Positions 6,953 through 15,276 of a stretch of 16,977 nucleotides of DNA are shown here, piece by piece (within the stretch, counting starts at the first letter, position 1; each line of letters opens with the position of its first letter). This stretch comes from an uncultured Acidobacteriota bacterium (lineage in GTDB: Bacteria > Acidobacteriota > Terriglobia > UBA7540), in the NCBI GenBank assembly GCA_937900045.1, contig CALCEB010000080.1, forward strand, positions 1 through 16,977. Reading direction: 5' to 3'. The notes under the pieces were generated by a model, which was given only the letters and a program-made list of their open reading frames with translations, had not been told where the DNA came from and ran no database searches. Made by a program: the position numbers and the translations under genes.

Positions 6953-6969
6953 CGGGACCGGCGGTCCCG
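6953..6969. repeat. Perfect 7-bp hairpin before the ftsB-like gene
   Basis: CGGGACC-GGC-GGTCCCG forms a GC-rich stem with a three-base loop in the 64-base gap between the phosphohexomutase and the ftsB-like gene. No T-run follows, so a simple intrinsic terminator is unlikely. It could slow read-through, mark a processing site or be chance in GC-rich DNA. Confidence 0.4.
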
Positions 6970-6995
6970 GCCAGTTCCACGCAAGGAGAAAGAGC

Positions 6996-7382
6996 TTGAA
7001 GCGGCATCAACAAACAAGAAAGTTTGAAAGCGCGGATACCGAGGTCAATACCCTGCGGCGAGGCTTGCTGCTGGTCCTGGTGCTGGTCTCAGTGGCCCTC
7101 GCCGTTCACGAAATCTTCGGTGAGAATGGTTGGATGGCGTTGCGCCTGCAGCGGAGCCAGGTGGAAGCCATCAAACATCAGATTCAAGATCTCAAGCGGC
7201 AAAACGATCAACTTCAGAAAGACGTTCAGGGACTTAAGTCCGACCCGCGGGCCATTGAGCGTTATGCCCGCGAACAGATGCACTTCGCCCGTCCCGGCGA
7301 AATTATTTATAATTTTCCGCGGGAAAAACGCGCCCATTCAGGATCATCGTTTGGCGACAACAGTGCGCGCGCCAAAAAGTGA
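6996..7382 (+). CDS. FtsB/DivIC-family septum formation initiator protein
   Basis: 128 residues with a TTG start supported by AAGGAG at 6983-6988, seven bases upstream. Topology is that of FtsB/DivIC: a short basic cytoplasmic N-terminus (MKRHQQTRKF), one membrane helix at about 22-40 (RGLLLVLVLVSVALAVHEIF), a coiled coil at about 53-82 (VEAIKHQIQDLKRQNDQLQK), then the family block DPRAIERYAREQMHFARPGEIIYNF at about 85-109. FtsB joins FtsL and FtsQ in the divisome and helps activate septal peptidoglycan synthesis. The C-terminal 20 residues are basic, polar and probably disordered. No other division gene is nearby. FtsB and DivIC cannot be told apart here, so the symbol is left empty. Confidence 0.87.
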   Translation: MKRHQQTRKFESADTEVNTLRRGLLLVLVLVSVALAVHEIFGENGWMALRLQRSQVEAIKHQIQDLKRQNDQLQKDVQGLKSDPRAIERYAREQMHFARPGEIIYNFPREKRAHSGSSFGDNSARAKK

Positions 7383-7501
7383 ATTGGGATTCTACGGAAG
7401 AATTTTCTACGATACTTGTCTCGCTCGACGGCGTGGAAAATCCCCCCGGCCGCAGGATGGAGGGTGGGGCGTCAACGGTGCGGCGTCCCGAGGATGGATT
7501 C

Positions 7502-8281
7502 TCAGCGCACGACGCCAGCCAAGGGGCTTGAAGCCGTGGCGTAGAGCTTTTTGGGAATGCGCCCGGCGAGGTAAGCCTTGCGGCCTGCCCTGACCGCGTC
7601 GCGCATGGCCTCCGCCATCATCACCGGATCTTCCGCTCCGGCGATGCCGGTATTCATCAGCACCGCATCCACGCCCAGTTCCATGGCCAGGGCGGCGTCG
7701 GAAGCGGTTCCAACACCCGCGTCCAGGATCAGGGGGACCTGCGTAATCATTTCCCGCAGGATGCGGATGTTGGAGACGTTCTGAATGCCCAAGCCGGAGC
7801 CGATGGGCGCACCCAGCGGCATGACCGCCGCGGCGCCGGCGTCAACCAGCCGCTTCGCGGAAATTAAATCGTCATTGGTGTAAGGCAGCACCACGAACCC
7901 CTCGCGCACCAGGGTTTCTGTCGCCTTGATTAACTCGAAGTTATCCGGGAACAGAGTTTTTTCGTCACCAATAACCTCCAGCTTCACCCAGTGGGAGAGT
8001 CCCACCTCGCGCGCCAGGCGCGCCGCGCGCACCGCATCGTCGGCGGTGTAACAGCCCGCTGTGTTCGGCAGAATGAAATACTTCTCCCGGTCGATATAAT
8101 CCAGCAGGGACTCTTTGGCGCGGTCAGTCAGATTTACGCGGCGCACCGCCACGGTCACTATTTCTGCCCCCGCAGCATCCAGGGCGCGAGCGGTCTCTTG
8201 AAAACTCTTGTACTTTCCGGTGCCGATGATCAAGCGCGACCGGAACTCCCGGTCCGCAATTTTCAGAATGTCACTCTCCAT
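7502..8281 (-). CDS. thiG: Thiazole synthase ThiG
   Basis: 259 residues, the usual ThiG length. The ATG at 8281 has AAAGGAG four to five bases upstream (8286-8292). ThiG condenses 1-deoxy-xylulose 5-phosphate, dehydroglycine and the sulfur carried on ThiS thiocarboxylate to form the thiazole phosphate of thiamine. The (beta/alpha)8-barrel shows the Schiff-base lysine at about residue 100 (HWVKLEVIGDEKTLFPD), the GAPIGSGLGIQN loop and the phosphate-binding region DAGVGTASDAALAMELG with VLMNTGIAGAEDP. The C-terminus PKKLYATASSPLAGVV is also typical. Partners thiS, thiF, thiH/thiO and thiE are not in the window. No TPP riboswitch was recognised upstream. It is convergent with the ftsB-like gene (119-base gap with no clear terminator) and is the last of four same-strand genes. 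Confidence 0.96.
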   Translation of the reverse strand: MESDILKIADREFRSRLIIGTGKYKSFQETARALDAAGAEIVTVAVRRVNLTDRAKESLLDYIDREKYFILPNTAGCYTADDAVRAARLAREVGLSHWVKLEVIGDEKTLFPDNFELIKATETLVREGFVVLPYTNDDLISAKRLVDAGAAAVMPLGAPIGSGLGIQNVSNIRILREMITQVPLILDAGVGTASDAALAMELGVDAVLMNTGIAGAEDPVMMAEAMRDAVRAGRKAYLAGRIPKKLYATASSPLAGVVR

Positions 8282-8298
8282 GAGTCTCCTTTCAACTC

Positions 8299-8327
8299 AT
8301 TCTAACGGCCCCAGGCGGCAAATTCAA
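8299..8327 (-). promoter_or_regulatory. Putative thiG promoter
   Basis: On the minus strand TTGAAT (8327-8322), a 17-base spacer, then TAGAAT (8304-8299). The boxes match consensus at 4 and 5 of 6 bases. A start near 8292-8293 would give a very short leader of about 11 bases that just retains AAAGGAG. This suggests thiG can be transcribed independently of the upstream gene, which ends at 8401. Confidence 0.35.
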
Positions 8328-8400
8328 TGGACGCGGCGCTGCTGCACAGCACGAAGGGATGAATTCCGCCCTCAAATCATGCCAAAACTCAGTTCCATCC

Positions 8401-10104
8401 TCATGGCCCGCCGTTCTCCCCGTCATCGTCTGGATCGCCTTGTGGCGGATTACTTCCACCCGGCATCTGTAGAATGCCCACTCTGCCTCCTGGAAGCAGC
8501 TCAACTTCCGGAGCGTAAAGTCCAACAAGCTTGCACTTCCACCAGGTTTCATCTTTCCTTTTCGTGGCGAGATCGGTGAACCAATACTGCCAGATCATGG
8601 CCCGAACCATGCGCGGGGGCGTTTTGGGAAATGGGTTCCCGGCAAAGAGTGAAAGCACGCTCGCGTCATTTTGAAGCAGCAGGATTTCCGTCCGCGCCAC
8701 GAACGGGTATTGCCTCCATGTGGCCAGCGAGGCGAACCACAGATCCCAGTCAAATCGCGGCTGATAAGGGGCGTAGAAGCGTGGGGCCTGGTGTGGGTCC
8801 TGCGGCTTGTAGCGGAACGGATAAGCCTCCCAGTGGGTTCCATCCTGAGATCCCTGGAATTCGATCTCGTAACGCGCCGGAGTCATCACCGCAAAAAGCC
8901 CGTACTGATTGGCGATTCGGAAAGGCTCGAGAGCCGTAACCGGAGTCATGGGTAAGGAAAGCCCGGGGGCCATGATGCCTAATAGCAGCGTGGATTGGGA
9001 ATAGAAAACCCAGGTCAGGAGAAATGCTGTCACGACCAGGCCAACGTGGCGCCAAGCAACAACGATAGCGGATGGAGGCTTGACCACTGGGGACACTGCC
9101 TCGAATTCGGGCCGATTTAAGTCTCGAGAAACAGCTTCGCCACCGCTATCGGGACCACTCGCGATTTCTTCAGGCGCACCTCTCTTCAGCCCCTGGCGCA
9201 GCCGGGAAAAAACTCCAAGGATGAACCGGTCATCGAGGAGCAGAATTCCCAGAGCCAGGACGAGGTGATTGAGAAACGCCAGGTTGGCCGTGAGGATGAT
9301 TCCAATCTGGAACGGGGTGACGACGCAAAAACAAAGAATGCGGAATTGCCGAGGCAGGAAAACCATCCACACGAAACCCAGCTCGATCACCAGCGTCGCC
9401 AGCGCCAGAGCTGCATTGATAGAGTGTGGCATCTGCTGGGCATACCAGCCGATCCAATTGGGGAGCGGTCCGTTCGAATAGTAGTCATACAAAGCCGTGA
9501 GGCCCCGCCAATGTGGGTCGTGGCTCGCCATCTTGACCAAGCCGGATTCGAAATAGATCCTGAACCAGAGCCATTGGAGCAGAAACAAGCTGGCCCTTGA
9601 AGGAGGGCTTGACTCCGCTAATCCCGGCCGCAAGCCCGGGGGCGCAAAAAACAAGCAGATGAATCCTGCGGCGAGCAACATCCCGTCCGACTGATAGGAG
9701 GAAAAATCCTGCGCGGCGCTGACGAAAGATAGATAGGCGACAAGGCAGACGAATATGGCCCCTCGCGGCCAGAGATTCAAGACTAATGCCACGGAAGCCA
9801 GAAGCCCAGCCCAACAAAGCAGGAGCAGCGCCACCGGGCCGCTGCCTATCCACAGTAGAGATGGCACAAACCAATAACGAAGCAGGCCCATGCTGTGGCT
9901 CACCATCTGCAAATACCAGCGGGCGGGCAGAATGCCCTGCGGACCAATCAATCCCCGGATTTGGAAAAGGAGCGAATAGAAGGCAGAGAAAAAAATGAGG
10001 CCAAGCGCGCGGAGAAAAAGCCAGCGCGGCCACAGCCGCCCGGGACCGCGGCGAGGTCCTGGCCCGAAAAGCCAGCGGATCACCGCGAGCGGGGTAATTT
10101 CCAT
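8401..10104 (-). CDS. Lipase maturation factor (LMF1-like) family membrane protein
   Basis: 567 residues from the ATG at 10104. In vertebrates LMF1 is an ER membrane protein needed for folding of dimeric lipases; the role of bacterial homologues is not established. Family blocks are WLFLRALGLIFFSAFYSLLFQIRGLIGPQGILP split over residues 28-60, QDFSSYQSDGMLL (132-144), and LQWLWFRIYFESGLVKM followed by DPHWRGLTALYDYYSNGPLP (176-215). Hydrophobic helices lie at about 28-48, 88-110, 114-130, 140-156, 170-188, 228-250, 255-290 and 346-366. A charged, probably disordered loop (300-345) precedes the last helix. The C-terminal part (about 370-560) is soluble with Trp/Tyr-rich family segments (YEIEFQGSQDG, YPFRYKP, PPRMVRAMIWQYWFTD). 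The tail PDDDGENGGP is acidic. The acyl-CoA synthetase lies 146 bases upstream on the same strand. No lipase gene is in the window. Confidence 0.88.
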   Translation of the reverse strand: MEITPLAVIRWLFGPGPRRGPGRLWPRWLFLRALGLIFFSAFYSLLFQIRGLIGPQGILPARWYLQMVSHSMGLLRYWFVPSLLWIGSGPVALLLLCWAGLLASVALVLNLWPRGAIFVCLVAYLSFVSAAQDFSSYQSDGMLLAAGFICLFFAPPGLRPGLAESSPPSRASLFLLQWLWFRIYFESGLVKMASHDPHWRGLTALYDYYSNGPLPNWIGWYAQQMPHSINAALALATLVIELGFVWMVFLPRQFRILCFCVVTPFQIGIILTANLAFLNHLVLALGILLLDDRFILGVFSRLRQGLKRGAPEEIASGPDSGGEAVSRDLNRPEFEAVSPVVKPPSAIVVAWRHVGLVVTAFLLTWVFYSQSTLLLGIMAPGLSLPMTPVTALEPFRIANQYGLFAVMTPARYEIEFQGSQDGTHWEAYPFRYKPQDPHQAPRFYAPYQPRFDWDLWFASLATWRQYPFVARTEILLLQNDASVLSLFAGNPFPKTPPRMVRAMIWQYWFTDLATKRKDETWWKCKLVGLYAPEVELLPGGRVGILQMPGGSNPPQGDPDDDGENGGP

Positions 10105-10250
10105 GAGAGATTCCAGGCGAAGTGGACATGAGTCGGGTCGCGTTGTATACAGCGGCCATCGCCCATCCAGTGGCTACAAAGTCAAGCTTGTTTATCCGCC
10201 ATCCACAGTGGAACGCCAATCAAGCCCACCGTGCCCGTTCAATCCGCAGA

Positions 10251-12122
10251 TCAGGCCTTGGCTTTGGCGGTTTGCTCTTCAGGTTGACGCCGGTAGATTT
10301 CTTCGATGGTCTCCCGGAAATGCTCTTCCACCACGTACCGTTTGATCTTAATTGTCGCCGAAATCTCGCCAGCCTCAGGGCAGAATTCGCGCGGGATCAG
10401 CGCAATCTGGCGGATTCTCTCGAAGGGCGCACAGTTCTTCATTGCTTCGTCCACTTGTTGCTGCATGAAAGCCAGAATTTGAGGGTGCTTCACCAGGTCA
10501 TCCCGGCTTTTAAGAATGATGCCGGAACTTCGCGCGTATTCCTCGAGGCGCCCGAAGTTGGGCACGATCAGCGCACTGATGAATCTGCGCGAATCTCCGA
10601 TAGTCATAATCTGTGTGACATAGGGATGACCTTGAAAAAGGTTTTCGAGTCTTTCGGGAGCCACGTACTTTCCCCCCGATGTCTTGAACAAGTTTTTCTT
10701 CCGGCCGGTAACGCTCAGGAAGCCTTCAGCATCCAAATCTCCCAGATCTCCAGTCCAAAACCAGCCATCGATGAAGGATGCCCGGTTCTCTGCGTCGCGG
10801 CGGTAATACCCGGGTGATACGTTGGGACCGCGCACCAGGATTTCCCTGCCGGTCCGGCCCTCCGCATCCATAGTCTGTTCGCCCATCTTGACCTCCACGC
10901 CGGGGATAATCTTTCCAACGGTTCCCAGCTTCACAGCTCCTGGGCAGTTTACGGCAATCACCGGAGAAGTCTCGGTCAGACCGTAACCCTCGTACACCGG
11001 CAAGCCAACCGCGAAGAAGAACTCGGCAATCTCCCTTGAAAGCGGCGCGGAGCCAGAGATCAGAAACCGGAGCCTCCCGCCCAAGCCTGCCCGTACCTTG
11101 CTGCACACCAGCCTATCCGCGAGCGCGCGCTTCCATTTTAATGAACCCGGAGGCGTCTGCCCTTCGAAAGCTGTCCGTGCCCAATCGCGGCCCACGCGGA
11201 TTCCCCAATGAAAAAGCTTTTGGACCGGTTGGGGTTTGGAGCGGGCCGTCTGGATACTTTTTTCGTAAACTTTCTCAAGAACGCGCGGTACCACGGCCAT
11301 CAATGTAGGGCGGACTTCCAGGATGTTCTGAGCAAGAGTATCCATACTCTCCGGGTAACTAATCGTCACACCCTGCCAGAACGCGTAGAAATCGAGCATC
11401 CGCTCGAAGATGTGAGACAACGGCAGGAATGACAGGGCGACGTCGTGTTGGCCAAATGGGATGAGACCCAAACAAGCTATAACGTTCGAGACGACATTGG
11501 CATGGGTCAGAACTACACCCTTGGGATTTCCCGTTGTACCCGAGGTGTAAAGAATGCTGGCAATATCCTCCGGCTTCACCCGGGAGGCTCGCTCGCGAAA
11601 AGCAACATCCGGCTTTGCCTCCCGGTCCAGCTCACGGCTTAAGACCACTCGCCAATCTTGAACATCTTTGGCCTCCGCCGGCGGCTGATTCATTGAAATC
11701 ACGAACCGGAGGTCCGGGGGATCGGGGCGGACCCGCATTACTTTTTCAAGCTGCTGATTTGTGGAAAGGACAATCCCTTTCGCTCCCGAATCGCGAAGGA
11801 TGAGATCGATATCGGGTCCGGGAAGCGTCGGATAAAGCGGGACCGTAATCGCGCCGAGACCCAGAATCGCATAGTCCGTTAGAGCCCACTCCACGCGGTT
11901 TTCAGACATAATCGCAATGCGGTCGCCGGGACGGACTCCAAGCCCTTCTAGGGCAAGCGCAAGTCCGCCTACCTCGCGCAGTGCGCTGTGCGAGGAAAGC
12001 GGCGCGTAAACCCCATGGATTTTGGATAGGAAAGCGTGTGGCCGGGGGCGACGATCCACCGAATCGAGGAATAAGCCGCACAATGTGCGCGCCGGGATCA
12101 CTGTATCATTTGTTAAATTCAT
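10251..12122 (-). CDS. Long-chain acyl-CoA synthetase (AMP-forming; FadD15-type)
   Basis: 623 residues from the ATG at 12122 (MNLTNDTVIPARTLCGLF); no clear Shine-Dalgarno is visible. The family activates fatty acids to acyl-AMP and then acyl-CoA, at the membrane or in the cytosol. Adenylate-forming motifs in order are YTSGTTGNPKG (192-202), FLPLSHIFER (about 232-241), YGLTETSP (380-387), the WTGDLGDLDAEGFLSVTGRKKNLFKTSGGKYVAP region split by the hinge (about 460-495), and the C-terminal ATIKIKR, whose lysine is the probable catalytic one. The long form with the KTSGGKYVAPE block fits bacterial FadD15/long-chain CoA ligases rather than short-chain synthetases. Substrate length cannot be read from sequence. 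It is flanked on the same strand by the LMF1-like gene and the TPR gene, hinting at lipid metabolism, but the gaps are large. Confidence 0.94.
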   Translation of the reverse strand: MNLTNDTVIPARTLCGLFLDSVDRRPRPHAFLSKIHGVYAPLSSHSALREVGGLALALEGLGVRPGDRIAIMSENRVEWALTDYAILGLGAITVPLYPTLPGPDIDLILRDSGAKGIVLSTNQQLEKVMRVRPDPPDLRFVISMNQPPAEAKDVQDWRVVLSRELDREAKPDVAFRERASRVKPEDIASILYTSGTTGNPKGVVLTHANVVSNVIACLGLIPFGQHDVALSFLPLSHIFERMLDFYAFWQGVTISYPESMDTLAQNILEVRPTLMAVVPRVLEKVYEKSIQTARSKPQPVQKLFHWGIRVGRDWARTAFEGQTPPGSLKWKRALADRLVCSKVRAGLGGRLRFLISGSAPLSREIAEFFFAVGLPVYEGYGLTETSPVIAVNCPGAVKLGTVGKIIPGVEVKMGEQTMDAEGRTGREILVRGPNVSPGYYRRDAENRASFIDGWFWTGDLGDLDAEGFLSVTGRKKNLFKTSGGKYVAPERLENLFQGHPYVTQIMTIGDSRRFISALIVPNFGRLEEYARSSGIILKSRDDLVKHPQILAFMQQQVDEAMKNCAPFERIRQIALIPREFCPEAGEISATIKIKRYVVEEHFRETIEEIYRRQPEEQTAKAKA

Positions 12123-12188
12123 TCGTGGGGGTTCTTGAGAGTGAGATGAGTACAGACACTGAATTCTGGCATAATTCCTGCTAGAGTG

Positions 12189-12203
12189 AAGAAATATTTT
12201 CTT
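12189..12203. repeat. Small AT-rich hairpin (AAGAAA-TAT-TTTCTT)
   Basis: A perfect six-base stem with a three-base loop in the 192-base gap between the TPR gene and the acyl-CoA synthetase gene. Near it GGATCCCC and GGGGAACC (about 12208-12258) form an imperfect longer inverted repeat. These could reduce read-through between the two minus-strand genes, but there is no clean terminator structure. Confidence 0.3.
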
Positions 12204-12314
12204 GCGTGGATCCCCGGAAAGTGGAGTTTACTACTTCGGCAGGAAATGAGGGGAACCGGCCTCCATTCAGATTGCTCCACGGCCCGGCGTACTCCCGTCA
12301 ATATCTCCAGCGGT

Positions 12315-13136
12315 TCAACGGCTGGCGTGAAAATATTGCGAGAGTTTCTTCCGGGCTTCAGACTGGTTCTGAATGAGCTCCGTGTAATATCCTGGGTCGG
12401 GGCAAAGATTCAGGATTCGTTCTAGCAAGTTGCGGGCTTCATTCAACCGTCCTATTGCCCGGTAGCTATCGGCCAAGTAAAGCATGGCCAGAGAATTATC
12501 CGGCGAAAGCCGCAGGCTTTCCTCGAGAAGTTGCACAGAGCGCTGGACGTCCCCTCCCTTGAAGAAGGGAACCCGGTAATCCATGCGGCCCAGTGCAATC
12601 AAAGCTGCTGCTTCTTCATAGTTCGGATCTATCTTGACAGCCGCTTCCATCTCGGCCCTGATTTTATCGACCATCCTCAAGCCTTCCAGAAAATTTGACT
12701 TTTCGGCCAACAGCCCGTAGCTGGCCCCTAGCCAGAAGTGGCCTTCGACACGTTTGGGCTGAAGCGCTTCTGCTTTCTCTCCAGCAATGACCGCTTGCTG
12801 CAGCAGGAGCCGTTGTTCGCCATCCTTAGAAAAACGGGCCAGATAATTATAAAACTTCGAAATGCGCCACCAGGCATCGTAATTACCGGCATCCTTAGCA
12901 ACAACGGCCTGAAGAATGCGCAGCCCAGTATAAACATTGGCCAGATTGTGACGGCCCAGGTAATAATCGTCCGCTTGGTATACCGGATTGGATAAAATCT
13001 TCCCTGCGGCAGTGACCATACCGGACCGGGCGGGCTCAGATTTCAGTGCTCCTGCCACAAATAACACTGCGCCCAACGCTAGAACCAAAGTTCGCCGGGC
13101 GATGATTGTCCTGAAATTGCCTGTTCTGATCTTCAT
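12315..13136 (-). CDS. TPR-repeat protein, TatT (TRAP transporter T-component)-like
   Basis: 273 residues from the ATG at 13136. The N-terminus (MKIRTGNFRTIIARRTLVLALGAVLFVAGALKSEPA, split here as basic then hydrophobic) is a signal peptide or membrane anchor, with no lipobox cysteine. From about residue 60 the protein is helical with TPR-like repeats: YLGRHNLANVYTGLRIL, NYDAWWRISKFYNYLARF, PKRVEGHFWLGASYGLLAE, NYEEAAALIALGRMDYRVP, GGDVQRSVQLLEESLRLSP, and NSLAMLYLADSYRAIGRLN. The GRMDYRVPFFKGGD junction resembles the TatT/RMD-like TPR proteins, which form periplasmic scaffolds, in some species next to TRAP transporters. No transporter is present here, so the role is unknown. It is divergent from hutU, with 191 bases between start codons. 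The next gene on the same strand starts 192 bases downstream. Confidence 0.8.
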   Translation of the reverse strand: MKIRTGNFRTIIARRTLVLALGAVLFVAGALKSEPARSGMVTAAGKILSNPVYQADDYYLGRHNLANVYTGLRILQAVVAKDAGNYDAWWRISKFYNYLARFSKDGEQRLLLQQAVIAGEKAEALQPKRVEGHFWLGASYGLLAEKSNFLEGLRMVDKIRAEMEAAVKIDPNYEEAAALIALGRMDYRVPFFKGGDVQRSVQLLEESLRLSPDNSLAMLYLADSYRAIGRLNEARNLLERILNLCPDPGYYTELIQNQSEARKKLSQYFHASR

Positions 13137-13327
13137 AAATCAATGAATGCGATATTCTTCCTGTCTACCTGAAGCGTTTCTTCCTTCAAACCCTGCTCAT
13201 GGCGCGCTTAAGAAAGAATCGGCATCTCCACAAAGACCCATGAGCTTCATCGTTTCCAAGCAGTCCCAGCAAGCCGTCCTTTTGCTTTCCACAGCTTTAA
13301 GCTAAGATGCTGAGGGAGATCAACAGG

Positions 13328-15031
13328 ATGGCACAAGTTACGGAAAAATCTCAAGCCGGTTTGGCAGAGGATGCTATATCGGCCCGGCGGATTCGTGCTC
13401 CTCGTGGCACCAGTCTTACCTGCAAAGGCTGGCAGCAGGAAGCCGCCATGCGGATGTTGATGAACAACCTCGATGCCGAGGTTGCAGAGCGTCCCCAGGA
13501 CTTGGTGGTTTACGGCGGAACGGGGAAAGCCGCTCGCAACTGGGAATGCTTCCACGCCATCATCCAGACACTCAAGAGGCTGGAACATGATGAAACCTTG
13601 CTCGTGCAATCCGGCAAGCCGGTCGGGGTGTTCCGGACGCACGAGGGGGCTCCCCGGGTCCTCATTGCCAATGCCAACCTCGTGGGCCATTGGTCCAACT
13701 GGGAGAAGTTCCGCGAGCTGGAGCGTCTGGGCCTGACGATGTATGGCCAGATGACCGCGGGGAGCTGGATTTACATCGGCACGCAAGGCATCCTCCAGGG
13801 AACCTTTGAGACCTTCGCCGCCGCCGCGCAAAAGCATTTTGGGAGTGACCTTTCCGGCAAGTTGGTAGTGACCGGAGGCATGGGTGGCATGGGCGGGGCT
13901 CAGCCGCTGGCCGCCACACTCAACGGAGCAGCATTCCTGGGGATCGAAGCCGATTCCGAAAGAATCCTGCGCCGCATCCGCAGCGGATACTGCGACATTT
14001 GCGTTAACGACCTGGACGAGGCGCTCCGCATATTGAAGAACGCCATTCGTCAGAAACAGGCCGTTTCCGTGGGCCTGGTTGGAAATTGCGCTGATGTCAT
14101 TCCGGAGTTGGCACGGCGGGGCGTCGTGCCCGATCTGCTCACCGACCAGACCAGCGCCCATGATCCGCTATGCGGCTATATTCCCTCCGGCCTTACTTTG
14201 GAGCAGGCGGCCGAACTTCGTACCCAGAATCCCCAGGACTATCTCAAGCGGTCCTACGAATCGATAGCCCGGCAAGTGGCCGGGATGCTCGAACTCCAAC
14301 GCCTGGGCGCGGCGACCTTTGATTATGGCAACAACATCCGCACCATGGCTTACGAACACGGAGGCATCAAGGACGCTTACAACTTTCCCGGTTTTGTCCC
14401 CGCCTATATCCGGCCGCTGTTCTGCGAGGGCCGCGGTCCATTCCGCTGGGTGGCGCTTTCTGGCGAGCCCTCTGACATCTTCCGCTCGGACGATCTGGTG
14501 CTCGAGATGTTTCCGGAGAATCCCATCCTTTCCCGCTGGATCCGCTTGGCCAGGAAATACGTCAAATTCCAGGGTCTTCCCGCGCGGATTTGCTGGCTGG
14601 GCTACGGTGAGCGCGCGCAGTTCGGCGGGCGGTTGAACGATCTGGTGGCGCGAGGTGAGCTCAAAGCGCCCATTGTCATGGGTCGTGACCATCTGGACTG
14701 CGGCTCGGTGGCTTCGCCTTTCCGGGAGACCGAAAGCATGAAGGACGGAAGCGACGCCATTGCGGACTGGCCGCTCCTGAACGCGCTGCTCAACACGGCC
14801 TCGGGAGCAAGCTGGGTATCCATCCACAACGGCGGGGGCGTAGGGATTGGATATTCGTTGCACGCCGGTCAAGTGACGGTGGCGGACGGCACCCCGGAGA
14901 TGGCGGCTCGCATTGAGCGCGTTCTCACCAATGACCCGGGGATTGGAGTTGCCCGTCACGCCGACGCGGGCTATGAAGAGGCCCTGCAATTTGCAAGAGA
15001 GCGGAAGATGCAAACGCCCATCGTGGAATGA
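13328..15031 (+). CDS. hutU: Urocanate hydratase (urocanase) HutU
   Basis: 567 residues from the ATG at 13328, favoured by GAGGGAG at 13312-13318, nine bases upstream; an in-frame ATG at 13307 would add seven residues. Urocanase converts urocanate to 4-imidazolone-5-propionate using tightly bound NAD+ as electrophile, the second step of histidine degradation. Motifs: GTSLTCKGWQQEAAMRMLMNNLD (split over residues 28-49), VVYGGTGKAARNW (60-72), the NAD loop VTGGMGGMGGAQ (181-192), FCEGRGPFRWVALSG (about 365-379), RICWLGYGERA with Cys422, probably equivalent to the essential Cys410 of the Pseudomonas enzyme, and RDHLDCGSVASPFRETE (about 453-469). The enzyme is full length. hutI follows on the same strand 554 bases later, with an opposing small gene between. 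hutH is not visible. Confidence 0.97.
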   Translation: MAQVTEKSQAGLAEDAISARRIRAPRGTSLTCKGWQQEAAMRMLMNNLDAEVAERPQDLVVYGGTGKAARNWECFHAIIQTLKRLEHDETLLVQSGKPVGVFRTHEGAPRVLIANANLVGHWSNWEKFRELERLGLTMYGQMTAGSWIYIGTQGILQGTFETFAAAAQKHFGSDLSGKLVVTGGMGGMGGAQPLAATLNGAAFLGIEADSERILRRIRSGYCDICVNDLDEALRILKNAIRQKQAVSVGLVGNCADVIPELARRGVVPDLLTDQTSAHDPLCGYIPSGLTLEQAAELRTQNPQDYLKRSYESIARQVAGMLELQRLGAATFDYGNNIRTMAYEHGGIKDAYNFPGFVPAYIRPLFCEGRGPFRWVALSGEPSDIFRSDDLVLEMFPENPILSRWIRLARKYVKFQGLPARICWLGYGERAQFGGRLNDLVARGELKAPIVMGRDHLDCGSVASPFRETESMKDGSDAIADWPLLNALLNTASGASWVSIHNGGGVGIGYSLHAGQVTVADGTPEMAARIERVLTNDPGIGVARHADAGYEEALQFARERKMQTPIVE

Positions 15032-15108
15032 TTTGCGTTCACCCTGGCCTCGCGGCCCAACCGCTTGAAGGAAGCATGGCAGTATTGCTACCAGTTTGAA
15101 TCCCAACC

Positions 15109-15124
15109 TTCTCTGATCAGAGAA
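15109..15124. repeat. Perfect 16-bp palindrome (TTCTCTGATCAGAGAA)
   Basis: A fully symmetric 16-base palindrome about 80 bases after the hutU stop. It is followed by AAA on the plus strand, so it is not a plus-strand terminator with a T-tail. A protein-binding site or chance are both possible. Confidence 0.5.
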
Positions 15125-15148
15125 AAACGGAGTTTATCTGGATCACAG

Positions 15149-15193
15149 CCCTCTCCTTGGGGGAGAGCGTGGCGCGAACCGCCGGGTGAGGGG
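15149..15193. repeat. REP-like palindromic element (CCCTCTCC...GGGTGAGGGGA)
   Basis: The element reads CCCTCTCCTTGGGGGAGAGCG, then TGGCGCGAACCGCCGGGTGAGGGGA (split here for length). It contains the hairpins CTCTCC/GGAGAG (15151-15156 with 15162-15167) and GGCG/CGCC (15171-15174 with 15180-15183). This organisation is that of a dispersed repeat I recall from many bacterial genomes, usually between genes; this is recognition, not a search result. Confidence 0.6.
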
Positions 15194-15224
15194 AAATGCG
15201 CCCCTGAAAGCACGAATCGGCGTA

Positions 15225-15247
15225 CTATAGCGGCTAAGCAACCGCCG
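15225..15247. repeat. Degenerate second copy of the repeat seen at 3697-3720
   Basis: CTATAGCGGC then TAAGCA then ACCGCCG. The reverse complement of 3697-3720 reads CTGTAGCGGCGGTCTGTGACCGCCG in outline, so both share CT.TAGCGGC...ACCGCCG, with a shorter centre here. The shared part is short and GC-rich, so relatedness is tentative. Confidence 0.4.
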
Positions 15248-15276
15248 TGGCCGGACTGGCCTACAGGGTCTTTTAG

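Noticed and set aside
7383..7501. Possible RNA gene or TPP element between the ftsB-like gene and thiG
   Set aside because: It lies at the 3' ends of both genes and lacks the conserved TPP core; only short direct repeats (TTCTACG twice) are seen.
9485..10219. 244-residue minus-strand open frame
   Set aside because: Same strand but different frame from the LMF1-like gene; the LMF1 frame has family blocks and this one is rich in Arg/Pro/Ala as expected of a shadow.
13247..15106. Two minus-strand open frames of 304 and 312 residues
   Set aside because: Both are antisense to hutU, which is fully supported by motifs along its whole length.
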